Assembly: GCA_029721515.1 (NCBI GenBank)
Contig: CM056562.1
Location: forward strand, 13,363,335-13,427,334
DNA length: 64,000 nucleotides
DNA from: Synanceia verrucosa
Taxonomy: Eukaryota > Chordata > Actinopteri > Perciformes > Synanceiidae
Direction of reading: 5' to 3'
Below the pieces are notes generated by a model that was not told the DNA's origin, searched no databases, and worked only from the letters and a program-made list of their open reading frames with translations. Of the stretch, positions 1-14,000 are shown piece by piece (within the stretch, counting starts at the first letter, position 1; each line of letters starts with the position of its first letter). The position numbers and the translations under genes are program-made.

Positions 1-105
1 AGTGGGAGGAAGCCGGAGTACCCTTAGAGAACCCACACAGGCACGGGGAGAACATGCAAACTCCACACAGAAAGGCCCCGGGCCGGGAATCGAACCCTGT
101 ACCTT
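1..105 (-). repeat. Teleost SINE/L2-tail family fragment (5' part)
   Basis: Read on the minus strand this begins with a tRNA-type B box (GGTTCGATTCC, 86-96) and continues through a stretch containing GTTTGCATGTTCTCCCC. I know this sequence as a very common dispersed repeat in fish genomes. The B box points to a Pol III-transcribed SINE. The left end is cut by the window edge. The element at 50015-50218 looks like the 3' part of the same family. Family assignment is from memory. Confidence 0.7.
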
Positions 106-294
106 CTGTGTTAATTTTGTGCACTTTATCAGCGCACAAAATGTCATCAATTCAGCTGCATTGCAATGGGCTCGTACAATGTGAAAATTATGCCACCTTG
201 TGGTGCTTTTGTGTGCCGTCTGTTAATGTGGGTGTGCTTTTTTTAACTTTCAAAACTTAAACATATTTTATGGTCTTATCTGCCTGGTAAACAG

Positions 295-2084
295 AGGAAC
301 AGGAGGAGTCTGTGTACAACCATTACATCTCAGAAATACGCAACTTCCGGATGCATCTGGAGGCCCATGAAGAACACTTGATCAGGCAACTTCGCACACC
401 GCTGGAGAGAGACGACCTGGAACAGAGTCTGCAGCGTATAGCAGATCATGAGGTATGCATCCAGGTAGCAATAACTATTTTGCATATTCAAGAGCTTACT
501 GATGTTATTTTAATCCTGATTTTCTACATGCCACTCTGCAGAAGAAGACAGCAGAGCTGAACAAACTGAAAGAGGACCTTGACATGATGAAGGAGAAGTG
601 TGAGCTGTTCCTCAGACAAGCTGCAGGTTCTCCTTCTGTGCCAACACTTTCATCTGAACTCACCATCCTTGTTCAGAGCATGAGCCAAGTGTACTCCATG
701 TCTTCCATTTATATGGACAAGTAAGACGCCTCATTGTCCAGACATAATCATGAGATATTATTACGATATAGATATTTGCATTAAAGTACCTGAATTGAAG
801 ACATGTTCCCTTTGTGTTGCAGACTGAAAACAGTGAGCTTAGTGGTGAGGCACAGCCAGAGTGCAGAGGCGCTAGTGAAGGCCTATGAGTCAAAACTCTA
901 TGAGGAAGATGCCATGAACTCTGATGTCAAGTCCATTGAGGCTGTCATTTCAACACTTAAGGTGATGCACTGTTAGATTCAACACATCACCGACATGTGC
1001 AGCATTTCTCTTGTTCATTTTGAGTGACCATTCCTCCTTCTGATCATCAGCAATGGCGCACAGAGATTGATGACAAGCAGGGGGTGATCCACGACATGGA
1101 GGATGAGCTGCAGAAAGCACGAGTCATCAGCGAACGCATGTTTAAGACACACAACGAACGTGACTTTGACCTCGACTGGCACAAGGAGAAAGCCGATCAG
1201 CTGAGCGAGAGATGGCAGAACCTTCACACCCAGATTGATTGCAGGTTAATTTAATTACTTGTTATATAAATTAAGTCATTGATGGTGTTTGCGTGTAAAT
1301 ATTGATGATGTGATCCATTCAATTTCAGGCTTCGGGACCTGGATGGTATCAGCAAATCTCTGAAACACTACAGAGACTCCTACAGTAGTCTGGATGAATG
1401 GGTTGGGGAAATGGAAGCAGCACAGCTTAAGGCCCAAGAAAACAAACCTGAAGATAGCAAGGCACTGGCTGAGCTGTTAAACAAACAGAAGGCAGGACAA
1501 GAGTCAACTTTTCCACAAGAAAACAAAGACAGTGTATGGATGCATTTGTGTAGTTAAAATGTCTTTATTTTTTAGGTCCTTGTTGCTGAAATTGAACAAA
1601 AACAGAGCAAGATTGATGAGTGTCAGAAGTACTCAGAGGAATACTCATCTGCCATTAAGGTAACATAATATATCTTCAGTCTTCTCGTGGTTTATCTGAT
1701 CTATGAAGTTGCAACGATCAGGATATGATCTAATGCAGAGAAAGACACAACCTTTCTAAACGTGCATGTGTAACTCTTTTTAGGATTATGAGCTGCAGCT
1801 GATGACCTTCAGAGCGATGGTGGACTCCCAACACAAATCCCCTCTCAAGAAACGGAGGATGCAGAGCACTTCTGACGCCATTCAACAGGAGGTAAAGCTA
1901 TGATTTACCTTTGGCTGGACAGGAAATGTGTGCTCTATGTGGAGTGGATCTCAATGACACTTGTTTTTTAATCATTTCCACACAGTTTATGGATCTTAGA
2001 ACCCGCTACACTGCTCTTGTCACTCTCATGACCCAGTATGTGAAGTTTGCGAGTGAAACTCTGAAGAGAACCGAAGACGAGGAG
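295..2084 (+). CDS. dst: dst plakin-domain exons (8 exons)
   Basis: Exons 295-452, 542-720, 823-961, 1051-1244, 1329-1491, 1576-1659, 1784-1891 and 1986-2084 give about 374 residues with no frame break. They match the spectrin-repeat-like helical bundles of the plakin domain, the module that docks BPAG1-e to hemidesmosomal partners. Recognisable DST stretches are [30 protein letters not shown] and [18 protein letters not shown]. The first exon starts inside a codon (its 5' neighbour is outside the window). The intron after 1491 seems to begin with GC instead of GT. The last exon ends in phase 0 at TEDEE, and can join either the epithelial exon at 2743 or the linker exon at 8268. Confidence 0.93.
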
Positions 2085-5000
2085 GTGAGAGATGCATATT
2101 TTCAATAATTTCTATATTTACAGTGGCTTCTGCAGCACAATTTAGACCTTTTTGGGATATGACACTTCAAGTTGTTATACCTTTTTAGCTTTACCTTCTT
2201 ATCTTTGCATGATTTCTAGGTCTTCTGGTTCAGTGCCTCTCTAAGAAGTAGTAAAGTATTTGAACAAACTCTGTATCCCCCTTTGACTTCTTGACTTCCT
2301 GCGGTTGTTTCTCTTATCACATATCGTCAGCTCTCACAAGTGAGGACATTTGCTTGAGGGCACAAAAGAAGCAAAGGAAATGTGTGAATGCAGTGCATGG
2401 CTGCATGTAACTTCTCATTGCTGGTGACTTGCTGGGAGGAGATGCCTTTCTGTGGGAACATAAAGCCTCTCCAGGAGTTTGTATAGTGGTAAAGGTGCAG
2501 TCATTGAATCTGACTGTTACTATTGAAATAATGATAAATAAATTTAACATAGTGTTTGTTAAAATGTGATTTTTTTAACCCTTTAACAATATTTCTGGCA
2601 AGATAAAAAAAAGTCACACAGCCTTGAAAAAGCAAATTCCTGGAGAGATTTAATATGGCTGGAGTCCTCTGGTAAGAAGTAAAATATTAACTACAATTTA
2701 TAAATGTGATACAGTGGATGACTTGGTGTTTTTACATTATAGACCAGAAAGGCTCTTGAGAGCACAGAGAATACAAAAAGGAGAGAGAGCGTGGAGCTTC
2801 AAAAAGCTGCAGGGGAAGTAGAGATTAGTCATCTAAAGCAACGGGTCCAAGAACAGGAGGCTTTGCTGGTTGAAAGACAAGCACAGCTGGAAAAACTGGC
2901 ACAAGAAGTAAAGACACAACGGAAGACAAACGATGAGCTAACCTTTCAGAAATTGTGGCTGGAACAAGACGTTCATCAGTATTGCACCAAATTAGAAATG
3001 GCAGTGAAAGACAGAGACGCCCGTGAGCAGGAATTAATTCACACAAAACAGTTAATTGAGCAGTCAGAGGCCAGGTGGTCTTTAGCTCAGCAGAAACTAG
3101 AGGATGTCTTAAAGAAAACTAATGATGACCAAGAGCTTAAGAAACACAGCCCCAAACTTCAGAGAAAAATAAATGTGCAGGAAGGTCCAGAGGAACTGGT
3201 GCAAAGTGAAATCCAAGAAAATGATCTGGCCCAGCAGCTCTTGGCATTTAGCAGTCAGTCAGCAGTTGACAATGAGTCATCTGCAGTGATGAGCAAAGAC
3301 ATCATGATGGCGGAGGTCCTGCAGCAGAAAGTAGAGGAATTGGGTCTGATCCAGAAAAGAGCAGAAATGGCTGAGGAGAAAGCACAACGTTTTGAAAAGA
3401 TGTTAGATGACAGCAATAACAGACTGAAGAAACTTCAGATGGATATGGAAACTGAGAGGATCAACACAAGACAGAAATCAGAGGATCTCCAACAGGAAGT
3501 GCTGAACATGATGAAATCCATCAATGAACTTCAAGAGGAAATCAGATCCCTCCAGAGAGCAAAGTCCTCGTTGGAGCAAAACACTTTTTTCCAAAGCACT
3601 GAAGTTGAAGGCCTCAAAGAGCAGTTAAAGATCACTCAAGGGGAACTGCATAAGAAAGGCTCCCTGGAGCAGCAACATATTCACAAGATTAACAACTTAG
3701 AAGAAGAGCTAGCTGCCAAGCAGGCAATAGTAGATGAGCTGACATTTAAATGCAATGAGCTGACGAGGATAAATGTGTCATCTGTGAGTGACATTAGACA
3801 CCTTCAGATCCTAACAGAGTCATTAGAAAAAGACAAATCATTTTCAGAGCAAAAGATGAAGTCATTAAAGAGCGAGATAGAGAGCTGGAAACAGCAGCTT
3901 CACACAGTCAATGAAGAAAACAACTCAGTGAAGAGATCGGAGCAGGCATTGCAGCTCATGTGTAAAAACCTTGAAGCAGAACTTCAAAAAAGCGAATTAG
4001 TTACTTCTCAGTTGCAGAAAAGGGTAGATGAGTTAAAACCAATTAATATGGAGATGGAAAAGAATCTTAAGAACGTAAAAGCTAAACTTGATCAGGTGAC
4101 GATGGAGATCGACAGCAAGGATCAGCAAATTAATATCTTCAAGTCTCAGGCGGAGGGCACAAAATCACAAGTTAGAATTATCGAGGAGGAACTAAATAAG
4201 AAATCTCAGACCTCGCACGAGCTTCAAATGAAATTGCAGGATTACAGTGAAGAGGTCAGGAAAATGACTGAACTGCAGCAGAAAATCGAAACACTTAACA
4301 CAAATATAGCCAATTATGAGAAAGAAATAGTGACTCTTAAATCTGAGCTGAAGTCAGTGATTGCTGAAAAGAATTCTGCAGATGAAAAGCTCCATGTGCA
4401 GAATGCTGAAATTAATGATTTGAACATGATGCTAAAGAAAAGAAATGCAGAACTGCAGAAAGAATCTGCAGAGAGTCAAAAACATCTCAATAAATGCAAG
4501 GCATTAGAAGACGAGCTTATCAAGCATAAGCACAGCATTAAAGAGTTAACTAGCAGCTCAGAGAAAATGACAGAAAAGCTGAAGCAGGAGATGTGCACTG
4601 TTCAGAACGATAAGAAAGCAAGAGACATGATCATAGAGAGCTTGAATGTTAAACTCTCACAGCTCAACTCTTCCCTACAAAGAACTAAAGATGAGTTGCT
4701 GAAAGAAACCAGGGAAAGAAAAGCCAAAGAATCCAAAATATTGCAGATGGAGACTGAGCTTGAGAAAGTAACAGTGAAAGAGGTAAGCACCGACCAGTCC
4801 AGATCAACTCTTCAACATGAAAATACGATCCTCAAGAGGGAGAAAGCTGAAGCGCTGGAGAAAAACGCCTCGTTGACATCTGAAGTCAGAGTGCTGAAAC
4901 AAAATCTGCTGCGTTCCCAAAAAGATGCCGAACAAAAAGGAAAAGAAAATTCTGACCTTCATCTGAGGTGCCAGCAGATGGAGGAACAACTGGAGAAATG

Positions 5001-8000
5001 CAAGAAAATGCTGGAGGAGTTGAAAAGTAAACTAGAACTTCAGAAAGAGGGCTATGAGAGGCAGCTGTTGCTAATGCAGTCCGAAATAGAGAACAAACTC
5101 ATTTTACTTCAGTCTGAAATCAAAAGTGAAAGTGGGAAGTCTAAGCAGCAGTCACATAGCGCAGAATTAGCAGAGATGCTGAACAAGTATTTCAAAGAAG
5201 ATGCCGGACAGATTAAAACTGTGCATGAAACCACTGTGGAAACAAAGCAACAATCAGACCAACAGCAGATCGAAATCGACAAACTGAAGCAAGAACGAAC
5301 GAAGCTCGTTCACGACCTCTCAGGGGCAAAATCACAAATCACCCAACTTGAAGAAGATCGACTTAAACTCAGCTCAAAAGTAAACGCTTTGCAAAGCCTT
5401 TGCAAAGAACAGTCAAATGAGTCAGCTCAGTTGAAGGACAGTGAGTGGAAACTGAAACTGAAAGAAAATGAAGCGAGATCTCTTCGGGACCAAATAGAGT
5501 CGTACGTCAAAGAGGTGAAAAGTCTTCAGGAAAAGCTTTTGACACTCGGGGTCAGGATGAAATCTGAAAACCAGAGGATGGACAAACAGGAGGTCATTGA
5601 AACAGGTCGTCGTCATCTGAAAGACAGCGAGGCAGCTTCGCTCAAGAAGGACCACACAGCGAGGCAGAAGATGACGCCCTATGAAAACACAAACTACAAG
5701 CTGGAGGAAGAGATGCTCAAAATGAAAGTGTACTCAGAGGTATGGATGATGTTAGTACAGCATTATTGCAACACATACACATGTAATATTCATAAGAATG
5801 AAAGTATATTTAAATGTGTTTATACTATTTATCCAATATAATAAAAGTTAGCAATTGCAGAAACAGTGAACTTATTCAAAAGATCTTCCAATGTTACTTC
5901 TACAGATGGCAACAATGGAGAAAGAAAGTATTCTTGATGGACTGAATCAAGTCAAACCAGATCAAATGGAAGAGACTCACAGCCAAAGCTTTCACAATTC
6001 TCCAACAAAGAAAGCCTTAACTAGCTCTACGTATCAAACCCTGACCCTCCGAGACAGAGACGTGCAAAATGTGACCTGTAAGAGCCAAATCAAACCCAGT
6101 GAGCCCATGTCTGTGACGACGCATGGATACATGGCTCTGTGTGGACTGAAAGAGCAACGGCCAAATGAAACGCAGAGCATCACTAAGACAAGAACTTATC
6201 AGGTCAAAGAAAACACATCAGACAATGACAGTCTCCCCACAGTCAAAGGCAGCACAAGCATTCAAAAATTAATCAAGTTTAAGTTCTTGGATGAAGAGGT
6301 TTTGCATAAGTTTGAGATGGGTCTCATCACAGTGGAAGAGGTGCAAGCATCGCTGTCTGAGCACGCCGCCAAACCAACTGCTATTGCTGGAGTTTATGTG
6401 GAGTCAAGTAAGAAAAAGATATCCTTCCTCGAAGCTGCTGAGAAAGGCTTCTTAGCAAAGACCTACGCCCTTGAGTTCCTGGAGGCCCAGGCTGCTACAG
6501 GAAGCCTCACAGATCTTGCCACAGGGCAAACACTTTGTGTTGATGAGGCTCTGGAGAGAGGAATCATTGAGACGGGCCTGAAAGATAAACTGATAGAGGC
6601 TCAGAAAGCTGTTAGTGGCTACATGCATGCTGGCAAAACGCTGTCTGTGTTTGAGGCGATGGAGGAAAGGATTCTCGATAGATACAAGGGCAAGAAAATC
6701 CTTGAAGTCCAGGTAGCCACTGGTGGACTAATCAACCCAGAAATTGGTGTCAGGGTGCCGACTAGCGTAGCTGTTGATGTGGGTCTTTTGAACCAGGAGA
6801 CTCTACAGAGTCTGTATGATCCAGTCACTAACCCCAAAGGTTTCCACAACCCTGACACTGGACAGAAAGCATACTACTCAGAAATACTGAAGACATGCCT
6901 TTATGACATAGACGGTGGTGTGTTTCTCTTCCCATTCGGTGAGAAACATCTAACCAACACCTCCCCCACCAGTTCTCATCGAGTGTGTGTTGTCAGCAGC
7001 AGCTGTGGCATCGAAATGTCAGCGTATGAAGCATTCAAGGGCAGGCATATTGACAAGAGGACATATCTGTTTCTGTCACAGCAGGGAAGTGAATGGCAGG
7101 AAAAGTCTGTAGTTGACACCAGTGGAAGCCAGCTTCATGTCATTACTGATGTCAAAAGTGGACGAAAACTTTGTCTGGAGTCCGCTCTAAGTCAGAGGTT
7201 TCTTGAAATATCTGAGCTGGAAAGCTATCGCAGTGGACTTCTCAGCATCTACGAGATTGCAGACATTATATTCTCAAGAATGGTGGTCGTGGAAGATGTT
7301 AACAGCCCCATTGCAGGTCTCTGGGATGTCACTCAGAGGAAGAGGTTGTCAGTTCTTCAGGGTTTTCAACAGGGCTTCACTGATAGAGTCACTGCCTTAA
7401 GGCTGCTGGAGGCCCAGGCCTGCACTGGAGGGATTTGTGACCCCTCTTCTGGGGAGAAACTTCCTCTCTCAGAGGCTCTCAAAAGAGGTCTTTTAGATGA
7501 GCCATTGAATCAGCAGCTCCAGCAGTTTGAGCAGGCTTTTAACGGCATCGTTCACCCCAAGACCTCAAAGACTCTGTTCATCTCCCAGGCTATTCAGGAA
7601 GGTCTCCTCCCGAAGGATGCCGCCTTTCGCTGTATTGAATTCCAGCTCCTGACTGGAGGATTGATAAACCCGGACAGTCATGAAAGAGTCTCACTGGAGG
7701 AAGTCATCCAGAGCGGCCTCGTTGACAAAGTGACCGCCTCTGCGCTCAAAGATGAGAAGTTCCACACCAAAAGCCTCACCTGTCCAAAGACTAAGAGAAG
7801 AATCACATTCAGGGAGGCGCTGGAAAGAAGTGTGTATGACTGCCACACAGGGCTAAGGTTACTGGAGGCGACTAAAATTCATGGGTTTGGAGCCAAATCA
7901 ACCTTTCAGTATATTTGGGCATATAAGTAATAAACATTTGTAAATGTATGCTTGTCCATAGCTTAATAGGTAAACCTGCAAATTTTATTCAGTTTTGTGT

Positions 8001-11000
8001 GTAGTGTACAATTACATGGGTTATGTATGAATTTATTTTGTCAGGTATATATAATTTTCTTTACTTTGGTATGAGTGGTGTATGAGAACAGCCTGCTTAA
8101 CACAGTGGTTGATGCATCTCACATGAGTTTGAGTGTTTTAAACTGATTATAAATGTGTTTTGGCAGCGTCCTTACCTTTTAGGATGCCTCCCTCCAGGTG
8201 TTTTTTTGTTTATTTCTTTGTAACAAAGTTAACAATCTTGTCCAAAACTCGTCTGCTTTAATTGTAGAGATCTGTTGATGAGGAGAAGCGAGAGCATGGT
8301 GATAAAGTTAGCAAACTGTTGCACTGGATGTCCAATGTGAAGCAGACCCCAAACAATGATGGCAATGCTCTGAAAGATAGCAATGCCAACACAGATGCTA
8401 ATAAGCTCCAGGTAAATCATATGCATAATTTTTGGTGTTTTCTGGTGCGTCCTGTTTTAATATGTATATTGTATATATTGTATATGACAGAATGCTTTAG
8501 TTTATTACAACAAGTATTTTTCTAATCAAAATTATATTGCAGCCTTTTTGCTGTCACAGTGTATGATTTCTAATAAATGCACACTGCTTGCTTTCTGATT
8601 CATGTAATCCATTTATCTGGCACCATAACTAGTGGGAGTAATTCCTTTATCATTTCCCCTGTACACAAAAGATGGTTAATATTATGGATTTCATGATATT
8701 ATTATTGTTTCAGTCACCCCAACCGATTCAATAACACAACAGTTGCACAAGCACTCACATGTCAGAATAACCTCTGTGATTAATAAATTAAGCCCAAATA
8801 GGTGATTAAAATATCAAAATATGTTTGATTTTTTTTCTTCCCCTATGTCAAAGAGAACACGCATGATATAAATAAAGCTGACATTATTCAAGTGAAATTT
8901 GAAAGACAATAGCATTTGAAATGTGGTAGAAAATTAAAAAAAAAAAATGGGAGCACTGACTTGTTTGACACATTTCTACATGTAGAGTAGAGCTAAACTG
9001 TGAACAATAGACATTATCCAGCCAGTTATGCCTGATTGTTCACACAGTCTGTTTAGTGCATTTATGCAGTCGATAAAGGACGCAGATGCTTCATTTAATT
9101 TAATTTTTATAAGCTATTTTGTAGTTGTCATTTAGCACACATAAAAGTGTCAGTAAGGTTTATTTATTACAAATATCATTCAGAATTATTGTGCACACAG
9201 CTAATATATAAAGTACATTTTAATTCAGACAAATGCAATATAATATGTAAATTAAATCATCATTCCAACGAATGGCATTGAATAATGACAGCTTTTTTCA
9301 CTCAGATACAACAATACCACAAATCCTTTTTGGTGCACTCACTGACAAATTCCAATTTAATGCACTGGTTCACTAGTCACTTTAGCATACCGTATACCTG
9401 TATTACTTCATAAGGTATTAATGTACCTCTGTTTGATGTTCTAGGTGTCGGTCGAGGAAATGGTCACTAAGAAGGAGCAGATTGCAGAAGCACTGAGAGC
9501 GACACAAATGATACTGAACAAACACAGTGACAGGTAGGTAGAGCTGCAGTGACCGGCAGGCAGAAGACTTTGCCCGCTGTTCTTTCTCAGCCTCATTCAG
9601 TGTCTTTTGTCTGACAGAATGACAGAGGAGGAAAGAGAAAAAGCCCAGGATCAGCTGAAGGCGCTCAATCAGGCCTACAGTGAGCTCTCCCAGCAGTGTT
9701 CAGATCAGACGACCTCTGCAGAAGAGGTTGGACACTGAGCCGTTTCTTCTATTGAGTGGTTTGATTCCTGTCCTGTAATGTGTGAGAAAATAGTGCCACC
9801 TGATGTTCAGCTGCATGACTAACCCTTTTCATCTTCTCCTTAGTAGTGTGAGCAGTTATCTTTTTGCATCTTTTTTTATGTTCTTCTCACCTGAGGGATG
9901 GAAAACAACATTTATAGAAGTGAAGCCAAAACAAACAAATCTGTATGCTGTAAACATGCTTGGATGCCAGCCATGATTAATGATTAATGTTGACTCCAAC
10001 AGGATAACAGATATAACACATAACCCTTTACCCACAGTGTGTAATGTATGTAAACTAACTTTTTGCAACATGCTGGGTACTGCATTCCCACATGCATGAT
10101 AGCTTTGAATCTATTATCCGTCACTCACCTGCTGCAACCTTGACGCAGTCTTGCACTTGTGCACATGACGTTTTAACTTGTCTGTTGGTAAGTAGACATT
10201 TTGTCTTGCTTTTGAATACTTTGATTGCACAGTAAATAATACAGTTTTTGATGCTGAAAATCAGTTCAATAATTTGTCAAATCTTCATTTTCTTAAGGAA
10301 TCTCAAGCCACAGATGCAGGCCTTGGATCTGCACCAATAAGTGGCCTGATTGGTCAGATATCTGGAGTCAATCTCCCACAGGCCCAATCTGTGACCTCTG
10401 ACCTCTTTCTGGACCGGGACGATGCCTTCAAACAAGATCTCCTTTATAAATCCAGCCTGAACCACTTGCCAAAGTTCAACAAAACAAGCAAGTGTATACA
10501 GAGTTCACATTTTTTTTCTGTTTCGCTCTCGGACATAGCGGCAGCGAAGGAAGGGGCCACAAGTAAAGACCCGATCATCAAGATGATAGAAGTCAAAGGC
10601 ATTGGTGATGGGTTGGCGGTGTGCTACACGGGGGACACACTGACCCTGGACAGGGCTTTTCAGTCTGGTTTAGTACCTGCCTCTGTCTATGTGGAAGTTC
10701 TTCAGAGGCAAAACTCCTGTCAGGATGTGATGAATGGCAGCGCTGCAGCAAATGTGTCACTCCTAGAGCCTGTGCAGGAGGTTGAACCCTGGGAGGTCAA
10801 TAGACTGTTAATAGAGTGCCTCAGCAGAAATAAATCACTGGCATCTGGGAGAGATATTAACACTTTAAGGTCTCTCTGTGGTGGTTTAAGTGATCAGGGG
10901 ACCTTGACAGAGGCAGATATGAGTAATGTTCTGAGGGTGGATGTAGCCGTTCAGTGTGATTTGATGAGCTCTAGCAGCACACTGATGGTGCTTGAAAACC

Positions 11001-14000
11001 AGCAGTTTATGGGACTGGTGTTGCCTTCTTATGGGGAAACTGTGTCCACCTCATTCCAGTATGACTGCCAGGAAATCACCACTGATGCGTTTACCAGCAC
11101 ACTGTTCAGTAAACGGGAAAAGATAGCAGCTCTTTACATTCCAGAAAATGCAGAAGTGATCAACATGACCTCCGCTGTTCAGCATGGTTTGATTGACACT
11201 TATACAGCAGAGGTTTTGAAGTCGATAGAGATTCCTGATGTGTTTCCTGATGTTGATCACCTCAATGACAAGTTTTCCTCTTGGCTCATGTACAAAAAAC
11301 TCATAATTGATGGATACCATCATGCTGCCAGTTGCTTAAAAGTTGATAACATTCCTACTCAAGCAGAGGCAAAGCAGCTATTCATCTCCTACCTGATGTT
11401 GAACAGCTACATAGGTCACGAGTCAGGACAGAGGGTCCTGATACTCGACAGACAGCTGCGTAAAATGGTTCAAATGTTTATTGGAGATTCAATATTTTCT
11501 GAAAACACTGAGAAAAATGTAACTTCTCTGACTTTAAATGTTGGCGATTTTTCAGAGCAGGTAGATTTAGAGACACCACTGCACATAAATGAGGAAGTGG
11601 AGGAGATGAAACACACATTTGATCCTCACAATTGTGTTTCCTTGGTCAATGGAAGAATTAGCTTTGATGAAAAACCATATGCAGATGATGAAGCTGTAAT
11701 ACAGGAATTTTTATCAGATGATGATGTTGACATGGATACTGCAGAGCCTGGTGTGGTAGAGGAGGTCATGCAACAAAACAACACAAATTTGGCAAAGACA
11801 ATTTGTGGTAATGGTTTCCACATTGATGCTGAAGGTGCTGATAGTCCAGTGACGTCAGTTCTTCAAACTTTTTGCTCAGCGAAAAGAACAAATGTTGATT
11901 CGCCATCAGAGATGTTTGACTCTGAGTGTTCAGTGGTATCATACTGTGATGCTGAGACACTTTGTATTGAAGGTACAGATGTTACTCAAGATGAGTTTTT
12001 ACCCTCTGAGGACATGTTGGAGGATGAGCAAAACTATGTTAGTCATCTCCTGAAAGGGCAAATGGAGGAAGGGGACATTTTAGATGTCGCCTCTGGGAAG
12101 TGTTGTAACCTGGTCACAGCTCTCAGTCAGGGCCTAGTTGATGAGACAACAGTACTTCAACTACTTGACCTAGAGTCAGATGAAAAAGGAGTTGTTGCAG
12201 GAGATGAGGAGGACTTAGAGCCAGATGAATTCATATCCTCACATATTGCCCTTGGGTCAAAGTGTCGGACCATTAGCATCAGTGAGTCATTCCACTCTGT
12301 TGATGTTGACCCCGAAGCCAACAGTTACCCAGAAGAAAACTGCATTCACTCCATCTCTGATGATCCAGATCTACATTTGATTAATAATAATGAATCTGAA
12401 AACACACAGACTGAGAGGAAGCTTGCTGTCATGGTGGATGATGTGACCAACAATGACCAAGAGATAGAAATTGGAGGTACAGAGGTAGATTGTGAGCCAA
12501 CAGGAAATGTAGGAGAGATGACTAATCACCTCCATCACTCCCCTGCCTCAGTTAGCGCTCACGAGTCTCTGATGATCTCACCAGCCTCATGGAGTCCAGT
12601 TAGTGCAGAGTGTGGTCATCACATTGACAGATCACCCTTACCGGAAGACAGTGACTCAGGCTGTGTAATCAATAGCCAACTGACAGGTACAGCTGTCGTG
12701 ATAGAAAACGCTGTTTCAACCATCCAGTCAGGTCTGTTCAGCCTGAGTGACAGAGCCTCCAGCATCAGCACTGATCCAGGAAGCCACACTCAATATGCCA
12801 CTTCTATCAATCACCCTGAAACTGACGGCTCACCCCCTGATAACGACTTTTTCATTTCCCAAGACGCAAATCAGACAGTTAGTGAGAGTAAATTAGAAAG
12901 TAGAAGGGAGGATGACACAAGTGCGGCGCAGTCGCCTGTAGATGATCCCACTACAAGTATAGATTACTCATCACCCAGAGATTTGGGTGAAAGTGCAGTC
13001 ATCTCAGAGTTTGGGGGTAGTGGTAACTATGACGACACCATTACAGAAGATGGCAGCAGAGTCATATTACCTCAGGAAGCAGAGCTCCATTCACAGAGTG
13101 ATTTTAGTCTTGGATCTGAGCCCAGAAGCTCTCAAGATACTCAGAGTGTGTTCATTGTTGAGAGGTCTCCACAGTCGCCTGTTGTTTGTGCTGATGTCAC
13201 CACAACAAATGCTATCAATCTGAAATATTTTGATGCAGAAGATTCAGAGACCTGCACTCTATCTACCACTAGACTTTCTCCTGAAACAGGAAAAGAGTTG
13301 TCAGGTTTACAGCAAAGTGCTACAGAGGATGTTGAGTTAAACACAGACAGGCAGAGGGAACATGAGGACGTGTTCACAGTCATCAGTGATACAGAACAGG
13401 TCTATGTGTCGAGAAATGATACAGCAAGTGATGAAGAAAACACAGATAGTGGCGTTAATGGTGTCTCTGCATTAGAAATGAACTCAGGACAGTCTGAAAC
13501 TATAAAGGGACTAGAGTTAGGATCGGATACTCTCCCAGAGGGAAATAGATTAGATGTGTGTGTTTCTGATCATCTCCAGGTAGATACTGATTCCATGTCA
13601 GAAAGCTGCAGTACATCAAATACTTCCTCCTCAGCTCCATCTGTGTTTTCTAATGCTGTAACACATGGTGACGAGGCAGATGTGATCACAAAGAGGACTG
13701 ATGTCAGTGATTTTCAAAAGGCACAAACTCAAGACATCAAAAGCACCATCGCTACATGTCCACGTCCTTTAGACGAGGGAGATTTTCACAAGAGAGACCC
13801 ACCTCTTGGACTCATAGAGAGCAGTCACCCAGACCTTCTCATGGATTTGCTGAAGCAAAACACCCTTAGTTTAAACAGTAAAGAAATGGGAAACTTAGAA
13901 CTGGTAAAGCAGGAAGAGAAAGTCGTCAAAAAGACTGAGCAGCGTCCAGATATCCAGCAGCAGCTGCTGCAGGTTCTGAAAACTGTCTCCTCAAGCCAGG

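Noticed and set aside
86..96. tRNA gene suggested by the B box
   Set aside because: No cloverleaf can be drawn around it; it belongs to a dispersed SINE.
1492..1533. In-frame 14-codon extension of exon 1329-1491 to a GT donor at 1534
   Set aside because: It would leave an intron of only 42 nt, too short for fish, and inserts residues absent from other dystonins. The GC donor at 1492 fits better.
5740..5841. Extension of the rod open frame past 5739
   Set aside because: Composition changes abruptly to non-coiled-coil sequence after a good GAG|gtatgg donor, and the next exon follows in phase.
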